DNA of 64,000 nt. Source: Triangularia verruculosa. Lineage: Eukaryota; Ascomycota; Sordariomycetes; Sordariales; Podosporaceae. Location of the stretch: positions 496,001-560,000 of the forward strand of contig MU863875.1 in NCBI GenBank assembly GCA_033296885.1, read 5' to 3'. A program made the translations under genes and the position numbers. A model generated the notes under the pieces. The model was given only the letters and a program-made list of their open reading frames with translations. It made no database searches and was not told where the DNA came from. Below, one piece after another: positions 43,749 to 54,204 of this stretch. How positions within the stretch are numbered: the stretch's first letter is position 1; every line of letters starts with the position of its first letter.

Positions 43749-45470
43749 CTAGTTCATCCGGTGTCTTGGTCCAATCTTCTCCCGCCCATCCATCCAAGGT
43801 CGTAAAACTTCAGGGATCAGGACGCTCTTTTCTGACTCATTCCATCCGTTCTCCAAGATCGCCGCTAGCACTCTCGGAACAGCGAGAGCAGTTCCATTCA
43901 CAGTCCAAGGATACACCAGCTTCCCCTCCTTGGTCTTGAGCCTGGTCGCCAATCTCCTAGTCTGGTAGTCAGTGCATATACTGGCGCTCGTAACCTCTCC
44001 CCACCCGTCATTTCTCTCTCTTCGTGATGGGAAGAATGCCTCAATATCACACTTCCTCGTAGCTGATGCCCCCAAATCAGCAGCAGGCATCTCTAGGACC
44101 CGGCAGTGCAGGCCCAGTCCGCCTAGGATTTCTGTCTGGAGATCAACCATCTCGTCAAAGATTTCCTCCGTCTCGCCTTGATCCGGCAGCGTCCAGGAAA
44201 ACATCTCCACCTTTGTGAACTCGTGCACCCTGTAAAGCCCCTTCGTCTCACTCCCTCTGGCACCGGCCTCAGCCCTGTAGCACCTCGAGACTGCCACCCT
44301 CTTCAATGGCAGGTCAGCCTCATCCAGCACAGTGTCAGTCTTCATCCCCGCCAATGGAATTTCAGCCGTCCCAGCCAGCACCAACTCCGGCTTCCCCCTT
44401 GCCGCATCTTCCTTTGACTGAGCAATAGCGTAAATCTGTGTCTCCCCGTTCGCATCCCTTGGCTGGAACCCACAAGCAGCAGCAATATGCCCATACACCA
44501 CGCTCGGAGGGGAGACCTGTCTCCACCCTGCCCGTGTAGCCGTGGTCAAAGCATAGCTAATCAGCGCCTGTTCCATGTCCGCTGCCTCGTCTAACAGGTA
44601 ATACCACCCCCACCCTGAAGAAGACGCGGCGCCCGCAAAGTCCAGCAGACCCAATTCCGCACCAACATGCACATGGCTTCTCCACACCCGGTCAGACAAC
44701 GCTGGCTCGGGCTCAGGGTGATTATTGATATAACTCATGACTTCCGGCTCCGTCCCGCGGGGCGTCTCGTCGCTCGTTAAATTCGGGATCGCCAGCGCTA
44801 GTCTTTCCATTTCAGCTTGGAGCTTTCCCTCTGTTTCTTCAATCCCGGCCAATTCAGCCTTTACTTTGCGCGCTTCCTCTAAGATCTGTTCTCGGCTCAT
44901 GTCGCGGAACTCGTTAATGATCTCAACGGGGTCGTCGCGGGAGGTGCTGCCTGGACCGGCCAGTCTGCGGCGGAGCATGTTCCCCCGTTCGCGGAGGGCG
45001 CGGCCGGCTTTTTGCTGGGCTTGCCATTCGGCGAACAAGGCATTGATCTTGTGAGGATAGTCGGCGAGAGACTTATAGTTTCTGTCGATGCAGTTTTGGG
45101 AGTAAAGGTCGGGGTTGAGGCGGATGTGCTTAATATCAAGAAGGGGTTTGGGGGCGGTGGTTGGGCGTAGGGAGGCGGCTGTGTTGATAGCAGCGGCCTG
45201 GTCTACAGCTTCTTGGGCGTGGAGCCTTCGTGCGCTATGGGTGAATAGGGCTGTTGATAATCTGGGAGTTGTTCTTTTTGTGTAGGTGAAGGCGGGGCGC
45301 TGGAAGCTGTTCCTCGTGGAAGTTCGGAAGAGACATGGGAGGCAGGTGAACGGCTTGGTTGCCGCGACACCTGATAAGAATGGCCTCATGGATGCGACGG
45401 TCAGGGAACCCCGCACTGGCGAGGTGAGGAGCTTGTCTGGTGTTGGCTTTCTTTTGAGTTGGAGAACCAT
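43749..45470 (-). CDS. Seryl-tRNA synthetase, mitochondrial
   Basis: Class II aminoacyl-tRNA synthetase that charges tRNA-Ser. Single exon, 573 aa. The N-terminus is basic, hydroxylated and almost free of acids for about 85 residues, consistent with mitochondrial import. A second Met (codon at 45389, MRPFLSGVAATKPF) also begins a good presequence. The SerRS N-terminal coiled-coil arm follows (LLDIKHIRLNPDLYSQN, then ARKVKAELAGIEETEGKLQA). Class II motif 2 reads CYRAEAGARGSETKGLYRVH EFTK and motif 3 reads TVNGTALAVPRVLAAILEN. The TAEIPLAGM block is the serine-site loop of the family. It ends in GPRHRMN. Length and presequence distinguish it from the cytosolic enzyme. Confidence 0.93.
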   Translation of the reverse strand: MVLQLKRKPTPDKLLTSPVRGSLTVASMRPFLSGVAATKPFTCLPCLFRTSTRNSFQRPAFTYTKRTTPRLSTALFTHSARRLHAQEAVDQAAAINTAASLRPTTAPKPLLDIKHIRLNPDLYSQNCIDRNYKSLADYPHKINALFAEWQAQQKAGRALRERGNMLRRRLAGPGSTSRDDPVEIINEFRDMSREQILEEARKVKAELAGIEETEGKLQAEMERLALAIPNLTSDETPRGTEPEVMSYINNHPEPEPALSDRVWRSHVHVGAELGLLDFAGAASSSGWGWYYLLDEAADMEQALISYALTTATRAGWRQVSPPSVVYGHIAAACGFQPRDANGETQIYAIAQSKEDAARGKPELVLAGTAEIPLAGMKTDTVLDEADLPLKRVAVSRCYRAEAGARGSETKGLYRVHEFTKVEMFSWTLPDQGETEEIFDEMVDLQTEILGGLGLHCRVLEMPAADLGASATRKCDIEAFFPSRRERNDGWGEVTSASICTDYQTRRLATRLKTKEGKLVYPWTVNGTALAVPRVLAAILENGWNESEKSVLIPEVLRPWMDGREKIGPRHRMN

Positions 45471-46340
45471 GAAGGATATGGTGGGATGGGATTAACGGAG
45501 CTCGAAGTGGAGCTGAGAGTTGGAAGACGCCAAGCCAGCTAGGCTAGCTTCGGTCCAGGAGCTATGACCACCTTTTCTTTTGATGTCTTCATTCCACAGG
45601 CACAAGGTGTCCTGGAAGAACTCTGGCAGAGACAGAATTATCAGAGCCGTATTCCGCACCTCGCTTCTTCAAGAGCAAACAGTGGCTGGGCTAGGCGTGA
45701 CGAGGAGACACAGAAGTGATGTAATCACAGCCCAGCATGGACACAGTCGTCAGCCCTTCCCATAAGCGCGATGGTTTCAACGGTAATGTTTTTGAAGTTG
45801 TTTGTTTACTTTCTCCCTAGCTATGCCTATATTTTTGGCATATCTGTTAGAGTATGGATGTGGCTCGTGGACCACATGTGAAATCTCTGATCAGTGGATG
45901 GGGGGGGAACAAGATAACCGCTGAGTCTTCAGTTTTCGGATCGTATAGGTGCATGTAAGGAGAAAGGCGACGAGGGTGGAAATGGCACCCTCAAACCCTT
46001 CGAGCTCACAGGGGGAGACTAAGGTAAATCTTGGAACCTGGTGGACACGGGAGCGAGAGCCTGGGAGTGTTTTCTCAGGTCTTTAACTGACTTGAAGGAA
46101 AGGCAAAATGAATCCTGAAATCATGGGGGTATAATTAATTACGTCTTCAACCCGTCCATGGGGGAGTACTTCCGTCCTCAACCCCTTCATGGGGGAGTAC
46201 TTCCTTCCTCAACGCCTTGAACTGTCTATATCTATCCACCTGCAACCAATCGTCTTGCTGTTCCCGATAAGCTGCCTTTTCTCAAGTTCCGCACCAACAA
46301 TATTGCCACCCCTTACACCAACTCAAATATCCATTTCCTC
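45471..46340. other. Spacer with a 31-bp direct repeat
   Basis: This 870-bp region lies upstream of the seryl-tRNA synthetase gene and downstream of the membrane-protein gene at 46341. It contains the tandem repeat at 46144-46205. No gene is apparent. Confidence 0.4.
46144..46205. repeat. Tandem duplication, 31-bp unit
   Basis: Two 31-bp units, 46144-46174 and 46175-46205, share the core catgggggagtacttcc and differ at about four positions. A third partial copy (tcctcaacgcctt) follows. This is a local replication-slippage type repeat. Confidence 0.75.
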
Positions 46341-47911
46341 CTAAATGCCTGCTATGCTTCGCGCAACAGCAGGCACAAAACTCAGCTCGCCACCACTGAC
46401 ATTGTCGTTGCGTTGTTCACCAATGCTCTCCTCGTCGCTGTGATTATCGCGAGAACGCCTGTCCGGATTCTCAGCGTCATCGGCGTTCAAACTGGCCGTC
46501 TCGTTTCCCTCAAAGACAGAGGTAATGAGCCTAGATTCGGCATTCAGAATTCCGCACAAGACAGCAACCAAGCTGAATAAGTTCAGTCCGTCGAGCCATG
46601 TGAAGGCATCTGTGTCAGACGCAGCCTCATGGCGTACAAAAACCCATAATATGAGATCTATGCCGCAGAGGGCATACAAAAATCGTTGGGTCTTTTGTGC
46701 ACGGAACCGCAAAAACCACAGCGAGTATCCAACTATCAAAAGCCCGAGAAAGGTAGAGCTTGTGATACGCAGGCTCATCTTAGCGAGTTTGGTCCCTTCG
46801 GGGTCATGTGGGATCTCGAGCTGAAGAGCAGTCATTCCGGTGACAAAGGATGTGATGGCAGAACCGCCGAGGAGGATCAATCGGGGAGTCCGGAGAAGCG
46901 TTATGTTGCTGAGATGCAAGTGGGGAACCAGAGAATGCTCCCACCGGCCGACGCTCGAAAGCCGGGGAAGCGCCTCGCTGTCGGAAGGTGGGCAGCGATT
47001 CATACCATCCCCGATCATCCCTCATACAAGAAAAAGCTTCGGTAACCGCGGTGCATGCCGTTTTAGTTCCATATACACCCCGGTGAGTAGAATCTGCCCT
47101 CGGTAAGCCATTCGTGTTTGCTTTCGGTCCATGTCCGTCTGGTAGGTTGGCCACCAGGTGCGCCATCGTTTCGACAGAACCGCTCCCGCACAGAAAGGGA
47201 ACAGCTGATTCCTCCACCTGGTATGAGCCCATCGAGTCATAGCCTGCCCACAAACATTTCTCAGGTGGCCGCGTTGTCTTGTCGATGCCCATGGCATTTC
47301 CTCGATCAGGTCGCCATCCCTTCATGGTACATCCAAGACCAGTCCCCTCAAAGAAAACTGGCAAACCCTCAAGGCCGGGCAACTCATTCAAAATACGCAG
47401 GGCGTGGGAAACAAGATGATCGTCGCCAACAAGAGGTTTGGCGTCAGTGACATCGACCAGATTCTTCACATTCGTGGAAGATGTGTGATGACAATTGTTA
47501 CTAGAGTTAGACACAGGTCAGATGCATTCGAATTTGTCTTGCTAAAAACAGGAATTGAAACTGGGGCAGTTTACTTCTCCACATAGCCGGATCTCTGCAG
47601 TTGATCCCAATCCATAACATAAGATGCTATGGTTCTAGTATTAGCATGATTCGACGGTATCTGAATACGAATAGTGTTTCCTCACCGGGACCACATTGTT
47701 CGGATTCATATGCGTCGTTCTTGCCTACCAGACTTTCCATCCTTCGGGCCAGAGTCTTCCACGGAAGCTGCTCTGAAATCGTTGGAAAGTTCGTGGCCGG
47801 TAGGCGTTGTGAGGTTACTGCTCCATACAGTATCACCAGCGCTACGTGAAAAGATTGCAAACAGTCGCAACGGTTTGCAAGCTCTCGAATGATATCCTTA
47901 AGGTCATCCAT
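46341..47911 (-). CDS. Four-exon membrane protein, function unknown
   Basis: My model has exons 47686-47911, 47575-47626, 47006-47500 and 46341-46908, giving 446 aa. Family not recognised. The soluble N-terminal part (about 260 aa) includes RELANRCDCLQSFHVALVIL, YVMDWDQLQRSGYVE and a Gly/Cys-rich segment. The C-terminal part has about four membrane helices: LILLGGSAITSFVTGMTAL, STFLGLLIVGYSLWFL, FLYALCGIDLILWVFV and NLFSLVAVLCGIL. It ends in an acidic, Asn/Ser-rich tail. Intron 1 has a GCTAATAC branch site and intron 2 a CTAACTCTAG end. Intron 3 is the least certain (GTATGA donor, CTCAG acceptor) but restores the frame. No signal peptide is obvious. It is divergent from the gene at 48422. Confidence 0.6.
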
Positions 47912-48421
47912 AGTTATGACTATCGGGTGTAGACCATAGGTAGGTAGTCGGTAAGGATGAAAGGGAGGTGCTAGTGTTCAAGCGAAAGATATTAGAATAC
48001 CGAACCAGACACCCATGGCTAGCTCTCAGGAACCCCTCTTTCCAACACACACGAGGCTGTGGTGAATGCAGAGGCCTCCTTTGCGGCTGAAACTCCTCCG
48101 ATACCGTTTGGCTGCATCAGCGTGCGGGGAAGATCTGTGAGCCTTCTCCTGAGCCTTCTAACTATCCATTGATTTGGCAAGTGATCGTTTTCCTTTCTTT
48201 ACTCCCTACATCTCCCAAACAAAGCATCATCAGGTACCCATACTCTTTGAGCCTTAGCGGCGAGCTCTAACATATCACCGTCTATATCGGCTCAGATTCA
48301 TTTCCGTTCCCCGACGCCCTAGATACAGAGAAGTTACCTGCCATGGATCTAGTATCGTCGTCTGATGACGATAATGTGTATGTCTTCTTGGCCATATCTC
48401 AGCGGAAATTACTAATCCATA
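47912..48421. promoter_or_regulatory. Divergent spacer between two membrane-protein genes
   Basis: This 510-bp region lies between divergent genes. An ATG at 48343 could start a short extra first exon of the rightward gene (see that entry). No other element recognised. Confidence 0.35.
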
Positions 48422-49659
48422 ATGAGTATCATTTCCGCGATTCTCAACCGATCCCAGGAAGAATACCTGAGTAACGACGGCACGCCTTCCATCAACAAAC
48501 CCGAGCTGGTAAACGAAGATCTGGAGAACAATATCATGGAGGTGGAAGCCGACATTGTGGTCATACATGGAATTGCTGCGCACCCGACTGGAAATTGGGA
48601 AAGTAGGATCACCACTTCTGTCTGCTGGCTATGTGGCGAGGATCCGCAAAAAGATATGACAGTGCCATTCGGGATGATCGAGAGCCTTCCGCCTTTGGAA
48701 GCCAGTAGAAGACGAAGGCTGGTCTTCAGACCCTGCTGCAGCCGTCGAGCGCGAAACATACCAGCGCGAAATATGAGTTCTTCCATCCTGAGGCAGACCC
48801 GCATATCGCTGGGATCTCTGGGGCACTGGACGCATCTCATATCTGAGTGGGTTCTGGACCTCCTCGGTCTCATCTGCACCACACCACTGGCGATCGTTGG
48901 AGTACGGCTAGCTGAAAAGCTAGAGAAGGGGATCAATATAGCTCGCCTCATTCTCCTCACATCACTCGTACTGGCAAATATGTGGTACATGAACTTGCGC
49001 CTGCAGCGACGGAAGAATCATCGACAGGTGGTGGTCAATCCACACCGAGGGAAATGGGTCGGCCGTACGCGTGAGGGGGCATTCATCCTGGTAAATTGCG
49101 ACGAAGGGAACCGCTATTCGCGGAAACGCGGACCTAGTTTGAGCACCCTCATCATTGACTGGTGCACAATTGTTGCGGGCGGGCTGGCAGCTTTCGTGAT
49201 GGTTAGCTTCCTGTCACCCTTAGGTTAGTAACTCGCGATCCTTTAGGTATGTTATTACCTGTGGCTAAAGTACTCACAGATCAATTACCGGTATACGGTC
49301 TAGACTTGGAGCGATTTATACAAATCTTCGGATCGAGCGATCTCTTTCGGGCTCTTCTTGAACGTCCCAACTTAGTCGCGTACGTTGTTGCAGTCTTGGT
49401 CTACTCTGCCGCCGGAATCTATCATCTCGTGCACAAGCCTCGGTACTGGGCAGACTTTGGCTTGATGGCCATCATATGCTCGGTGTTTATGGGCAGCTGG
49501 CTCGGCAGACAGGCTATGGTCAATACTCTTATCCTAGGAGCCCTCCTGAGTCTAGTGTGCGCCAAGATGTATGAATCAAGTACAAATCGCCGACATTCTT
49601 ACCCGGTGGTCAAAGAGCAGGGACAATATCGCTATGATTTGGAGAAAGTTTCAACTTGA
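48422..49659 (+). CDS. Membrane protein with an N-terminal hydrolase-like VIHGIAAHP motif
   Basis: Two exons, 48422-49223 and 49280-49659, give 393 aa; the 56-nt intron joins phase 1 to phase 1. Near residue 45 it has ADIVVIHGIAAHPTGNWE. This resembles the first strand and oxyanion-loop motif of DUF676/lipase-like alpha/beta hydrolase domains that often begin fungal NLR-type proteins. The rest of that domain (nucleophile elbow GxSxG, His) is missing. Instead there are about six hydrophobic helices, for example VLDLLGLICTTPLAIVGV, LVAYVVAVLVYSAAGIYHL and LILGALLSLVCAKMY. A Cys/Arg-rich patch at residues 90-115 may be an unspliced intron. An alternative start at 48343 would need a weak acceptor at about 48423. 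Function unknown. Confidence 0.55.
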
Positions 49660-50759
49660 GTCTTCCAGCTACCGACAAGATGGGACAGAGACTACGAGGG
49701 CTTGGGATTACTGCTTTATATCATTTCAACTTTTCGAGCTGTCATATTCATGACAGGGCACAGTTAAGCGTCCCTGTCCGTCACCGGGAGCCTGGGGACT
49801 CGGGAATCTGGACCAAGCTCTTGAAATAGTTTCAATTATCATAGGTGTAGTGGAAGAATGGCTCTTTTGTTTAGCAGTGCATTTCTGTCTTTCTCCTTGG
49901 ACTCGTATTTTAGGACTATAGGAAAGCATTCTGCAAGGGGTACCTATCTAGAAGTGATTGAGAGGTCAGATCAAAACTAGGTAACTCAGGTAGGCCACAT
50001 ATCGGTCAAGTTGCGACTTCCAAACCTGTTTCACAATCTCTAGAACCCTTACTTATCTTGTAGTGGTAGTCGTGGCAATGTCCTGTATTGTTAGACTTCG
50101 CAACCTGAACTAGGTATGCCGTACAGTATTCAGGTATTCAGGAAGAGTCCCGAATCCAAGTATAGGGGGTTCATTCAAACAGAGACAGTTATCTAAACAT
50201 ACCTAGGTACCTAGACATCGCGTTGGTGTTGCATCGTTCATTTCGATATAGAACAAAGTTGGATTATGGGGACAGTCAGTCGAGCCCCTCAACCCCTGAA
50301 CCCCTGAACAACATGTGGGTCGCCGGAGTGTGGATTAAAGAATAGGTAAGGTACACACAAATTTCGAGTGATCATCTGACAATGCTCAAGTTTGAATACC
50401 TGAAAGCTGAGTAAGGGCTCCTTTGGTAGGTGTCAAATTTGATTCGCTTGGCATTTAGGTTCCTACCACAGTTGAAGCAAACTCTTGAGTTGTGGCGTTA
50501 TCGCATATGGCAACGTGTGCATCTTAGAGTTTACAATAATTGAGGACAGTTATCATTGATTGAAGACAGTTCTCATCAAATGGAGACAGCTTTCATTAAA
50601 TGAAGACAGTTCTCATCAACTGAAGTCAGATCTCATCAAACGTGGTTTTCCTGTTAGTATATTTCATGTCGACATCTCTCCTGTATTCAAAAATCAGTTT
50701 CCTAATCCAGATACAGATCTTTACCGCAACCACCTGAGCCAGAGGCAACAATCGTCAAT
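49660..50759. other. AT-richer spacer with a 20-bp tandem repeat
   Basis: This 1.1-kb region between tandem membrane-protein genes is AT-richer than its neighbours. It contains the five-copy 20-bp repeat at 50545-50644 and a short CCCCTGAA duplication near 50297. No gene seen. Confidence 0.45.
50545..50644. repeat. Five-copy tandem repeat, 20-bp unit
   Basis: Five consecutive 20-bp units with consensus gacagttctcatcaaatgaa lie at 50545, 50565, 50585, 50605 and 50625. They diverge by two to six bases each. They end about 115 bp upstream of the ATG at 50760, so they fall in the promoter or leader of that gene. Confidence 0.85.
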
Positions 50760-51741
50760 ATGTTTGATCAACCTTCCTCTATCACCCATGACACTCTCCA
50801 AGGAGAACCCCGCCTTCCCTTACCTCGCCACGCGCCATCCTCCGGGGAGAAGACAGTCCTAGTATCGACCAGAGACATCCTTCCTGGTTCATTCGCACGC
50901 TTGCTTTTGCCTGGCAATCTGGTTCTCGTCGAAAAATTCACCAACGTTGAATCAAAGGGCATCAGCTGGTGGAGCCGTCATCTTGTAATGGCCTGCTACA
51001 TTCGTCTCAAATCCATGAATGCGGCGTCACTTTTAGCGATTCTTGGTCTGTGTATTGACTGCATCTTGCGGTTTGCCTCCGAAGACTATCGCATACATTG
51101 CCCCCCTACACTGAACCGCATCATGATTTCGGTCGACTTGGCCCTTATCATGGTCATAATCTGGTTTTCTGCCTTTCCACTAAACATCACACGGATGCTC
51201 TATCATTTTGAGGGTCTCATTGGTCCTGACCCCGGCTCCAAGCTGCTTAGAGGCGGTTTGCGCAAGCTCGTCTACTTCGCAGTTTATCGCATCTTCTGCG
51301 CCATCTTTATCAGCTCCACCACCAAGCACCATCATGGCGCTCGCTCAATCAACAAGAGTCAATCGAGCCACTCTGATGAAATCCGGCAGCGTCAGCAGGA
51401 GTACCTAAAGCATTACCAGGAGTACCGAAAGCATATCCGGGTGCGCCTAGAGCACCCTGACCACCTTGTAGTCAGCCTTACCCCTTATCCAGGCCCCTTC
51501 GACGGACGCTCTACCCACCTGGCTCAACAACTTCTACCACGTCTTCGTCACCTACTATCGCCTCCATCTCGCCAGAATGGCCTACCAAGAGGTTCAGCAA
51601 GTACAGGACCTTCACTCGTGGGCTCGATGCTACAACCAGTTCGCCACTCTCCGTTATGCCCTTGTTCCTGCGTACGGTCCCAATTTAATCGTTTGGGTCC
51701 CGAGAGACAGCAAAACCACAAGTTCCTCTTCTGGGGCATGA
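50760..51741 (+). CDS. Small membrane protein, function unknown
   Basis: Two exons, 50760-51440 and 51493-51741, give 309 aa. The 52-nt intron (GTGCGC donor, CCCTGACC branch, TATCCAG acceptor) is needed. Read-through stays open in the first frame, but the sequence after it looks protein-like only in the shifted frame (LNNFYHVFVTYYRLHLARMA, FATLRYALVPAYGPNLIVWV). Two hydrophobic helices are clear: SLLAILGLCIDCILRF and VDLALIMVIIWFSAFPL. A third (LVYFAVYRIFCAIFISS) precedes a His/Gln-rich linker. No family recognised. It has five 20-bp repeats just upstream and lies in the same orientation as the membrane protein at 48422. Confidence 0.6.
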
Positions 51742-52937
51742 GTCCCATCACGAACACCCCCACGATCCTCAACTGAGCCTGTCGATGAATAAGGGACATG
51801 TCGACCCCCGCCCCCCGACAACTGTTTAAAGGAACCTGAATGTCAGGCGGTCACTGAGGATGTATTCAGTCAAGATAGTCAAAATCAGAGGACTCTTAGC
51901 TACCTACCTACTTTACCTACCTTGCGTTGCTCAAGTCTCTTCCACATCAATTCTTTACCAAATTCCACTAGGCACTGTTGACTTCCGCCCTTTATCGCGC
52001 AAAAACAACCGACTAATTCCCCCTCAATCACACGCCACACCCTTTGACAAAAGCCTGCACCACTGGCATCAAAACACGGAACCCACCTTCTGACAGCAAC
52101 AGCACCAGTCCATCCACACACATAGCAGTAACCCGTCTATCAACCCCAGTAAATCGAATTCAACGAGAAAACCAAACAGAGTGCTTAAATCTGACATCAG
52201 ACCTTGCATGTCGAGCCAAACAACCCAAAGTACGTAGCCAGCTTTCAACACACATCCCTCCATCTTTGACGCCTACCATCTGCATCCAAACACCCACTAA
52301 AAACTTTTATATGTGTCTGAACTGCCATTAAACACCTGTTGACCATCTTTGGATGATGCAGATTCATGTGATCACAAGGCCTATAGACTCCCTATATCTC
52401 AACACCTATCAACCACCACCAAATACCTATCCCTTATATCAACCCACATATCATCACATTCCAAAGCCTTTAAACACATATAGATCATATTTCAAGGCTC
52501 GACCATCTTTTGACACATATCCATCACATCTATTGACCTGTACACCACCGTTTAATGCATATCAGCCACATCTCAAGGCCTATGCACTATCTTTCAATGC
52601 ATAGGCATCAATCACGTTTCAAGACTTATAAACTATCTTTTAATGACCCTTCCACCGTCTCATCAAGCCTTTCAGTTGCATTGGAATGCCCTTTGAACAT
52701 TTCCATAGACCCCTCAAACATGTTTGGACGCATAGAAGGTAGAGTGTTAACTTGTATTGCATGTTTGTTGATTGCGCTCAATCGCTGTTTATATACACTC
52801 CCGCTCCCCTGATACTAGCATGTTGCAACTTCTGGTACCCTACTAGCCCGTCATCTGGCTCCCACCCCCCCCCTGCGATGCTGATCTACCTTTTATCTTT
52901 TCAATGTATCTCTTCGAAGCAGCGTAGTTTTTGCATC
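51742..52937. other. Spacer with diverged about-40-bp tandem repeats
   Basis: This 1.2-kb non-coding region is dominated by a degenerate tandem array at about 52440-52680. The plus strand is A/C-rich and G-poor. No gene seen. Confidence 0.45.
52440..52680. repeat. Diverged tandem repeat, about 40-bp unit
   Basis: The anchor pattern tcaaggcctat (with variants) recurs at about 52461, 52491, 52531, 52571, 52617 and 52661. Between anchors lie variants of cactatctttcaatgcatatcnnccaca. Unit length varies from 30 to 46 bp, so this is an old, decaying minisatellite. One frame is open through it by chance (52353-52604). Confidence 0.6.
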
Positions 52938-53552
52938 CTAAGCGTTGTCAGTCGGGTGGCAAGGTAACAAGGCAAGGGAAGGGATGGGTTTCACTATACT
53001 TTTTTTTACAGCGCAAACCTCACAGTAAACGCGGCGATCATCCGCCAAATATGTAAGCAGCCCGCATTGCTCGTTTTGGAATCTGCAGGATTCCAGCTTG
53101 GTGCCATTGGGGGAGCATGCGCAATGCCTGGACGGCGCAGGGACGGTAGGCTGAGGGGCGGTAAGCTGAGGGACGGTAGGCATGGGAGCCGGACCACTAG
53201 GGCACCGCATAATATCGCGAAGAGGTGCCGGGAAGTCCTCTTTGCAGCTATGCCAGAGGCAAAAATCCTCAAAGCCTTTGAGATCCATGCCAGGGATGAA
53301 GGCGTTGAAAGCGTAAGACAAATCTGATTGCGGATACACAACCCATCCGTTGGTGTTCTTTGTCAAGGGCTGTGGTGACCACCTGTATCCAATGCCGCCG
53401 GTATCGAGAGCTTCTGCTTTGAATCCCTAACATACGGTGCAACGCCCATGCAGAGGATCCGCCGTGGGAGGATCGCACGAGCAGAAAGCGTAGAGCCCGT
53501 CGATCTGGTGTATAGCGGCACGGGCAGCATAATCCTGGGGAACATACTCCAT
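52938..53552 (-). CDS. Small cysteine-rich protein, function unknown
   Basis: Two exons, 53436-53552 and 52938-53369, give 182 aa with about a dozen cysteines. The ATG has a textbook context (GCCGCCATGG). Intron 53370-53435 is GTATGT..CACAG, phase 0. Cys-rich stretches include YAFCSCDPPTADPLHGRCT, FCLWHSCKEDFP, RHCACSPNGTKLESCRFQ and VYCEVC. A Pro/Thr/Gln linker lies mid-protein. I see no signal peptide with this start, so secretion is unproven; upstream frames (53570-53990) could supply a different N-terminus. It could be a zinc-binding or a disulfide-rich protein. Family not recognised. Confidence 0.5.
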
Positions 53553-53716
53553 GGCGGCGGTAGTAATGGTTGTTATGATGTGATCGAAACACTGTCGATG
53601 TGTGAGTAAAAGGCCGTGAAATGCTGATGGTATTGCTGGTGGCAGGTCAGTTGCTGGCAGACCGGGTTGACCGGAGACAAAGCAGAGTGGCACATCCAAA
53701 GGATGTAGAAGGAAGG

Positions 53717-53990
53717 ACTATATGACTTCCATCCCGGTTGAAAGGAGCCATCTGTCGAAGGCAGGGGCAAAGGCCATCACCTCCGACGACAGAGAAGGCA
53801 CATCCTGAAAAACGAAAAGAAAAAAAGGAATAAGTGAAAAAGGGGGTGATTGCGACCAAGCTGAACAAGTGGAGACAAAAACATACAACACCGAGGATCC
53901 CCCAGTGGTCACCTACCTGGGGTACTAGTTTGGCCCTCAGCTGTGCGACTCGGGCAGAGCGGACGGAATGCCGTATTCTCAGCTGGGTAT
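53717..53990 (-). pseudogene. Orphan spliced reading-frame fragment
   Basis: Two segments join well across an excellent intron (GTATGTTTTT donor at about 53882, TTTTTCAG acceptor at about 53805). They read KLVPQVGDHWGILGV and then DVPSLSSEVMAFAPAFDRWL, ending at a stop near 53730. No ATG opens the upstream segment. A further protein-like segment (QQLTCHQQYHQHFTAFYSHI) follows in another frame. It may be the broken 5' part of the cysteine-rich gene downstream, or a separate degraded gene. Confidence 0.35.
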
Positions 53991-54204
53991 GTGATTGTTT
54001 TGTCAAGACTCTGGGCTTATAACTCGTGATGGTGAAGCAGTCCCAACAGAAAAAGAACTCCTATGCAATGCTCGCCCGCTACCAATCCATATATCCACAG
54101 TAAACGCACAATAGAAAACGCCCCATATTCACAATCAAAACATATTCCCCTCTCTCCAACCCTGTGAACTTCGTTTATGCTCATTTGCCCAACAACCAAA
54201 ATCT

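Noticed and set aside
51441..51776. Unspliced continuation of the membrane-protein frame at 50760
   Set aside because: Open but Pro/Arg/Ser-rich without structure; the alternative after a 52-nt intron is clearly more protein-like.
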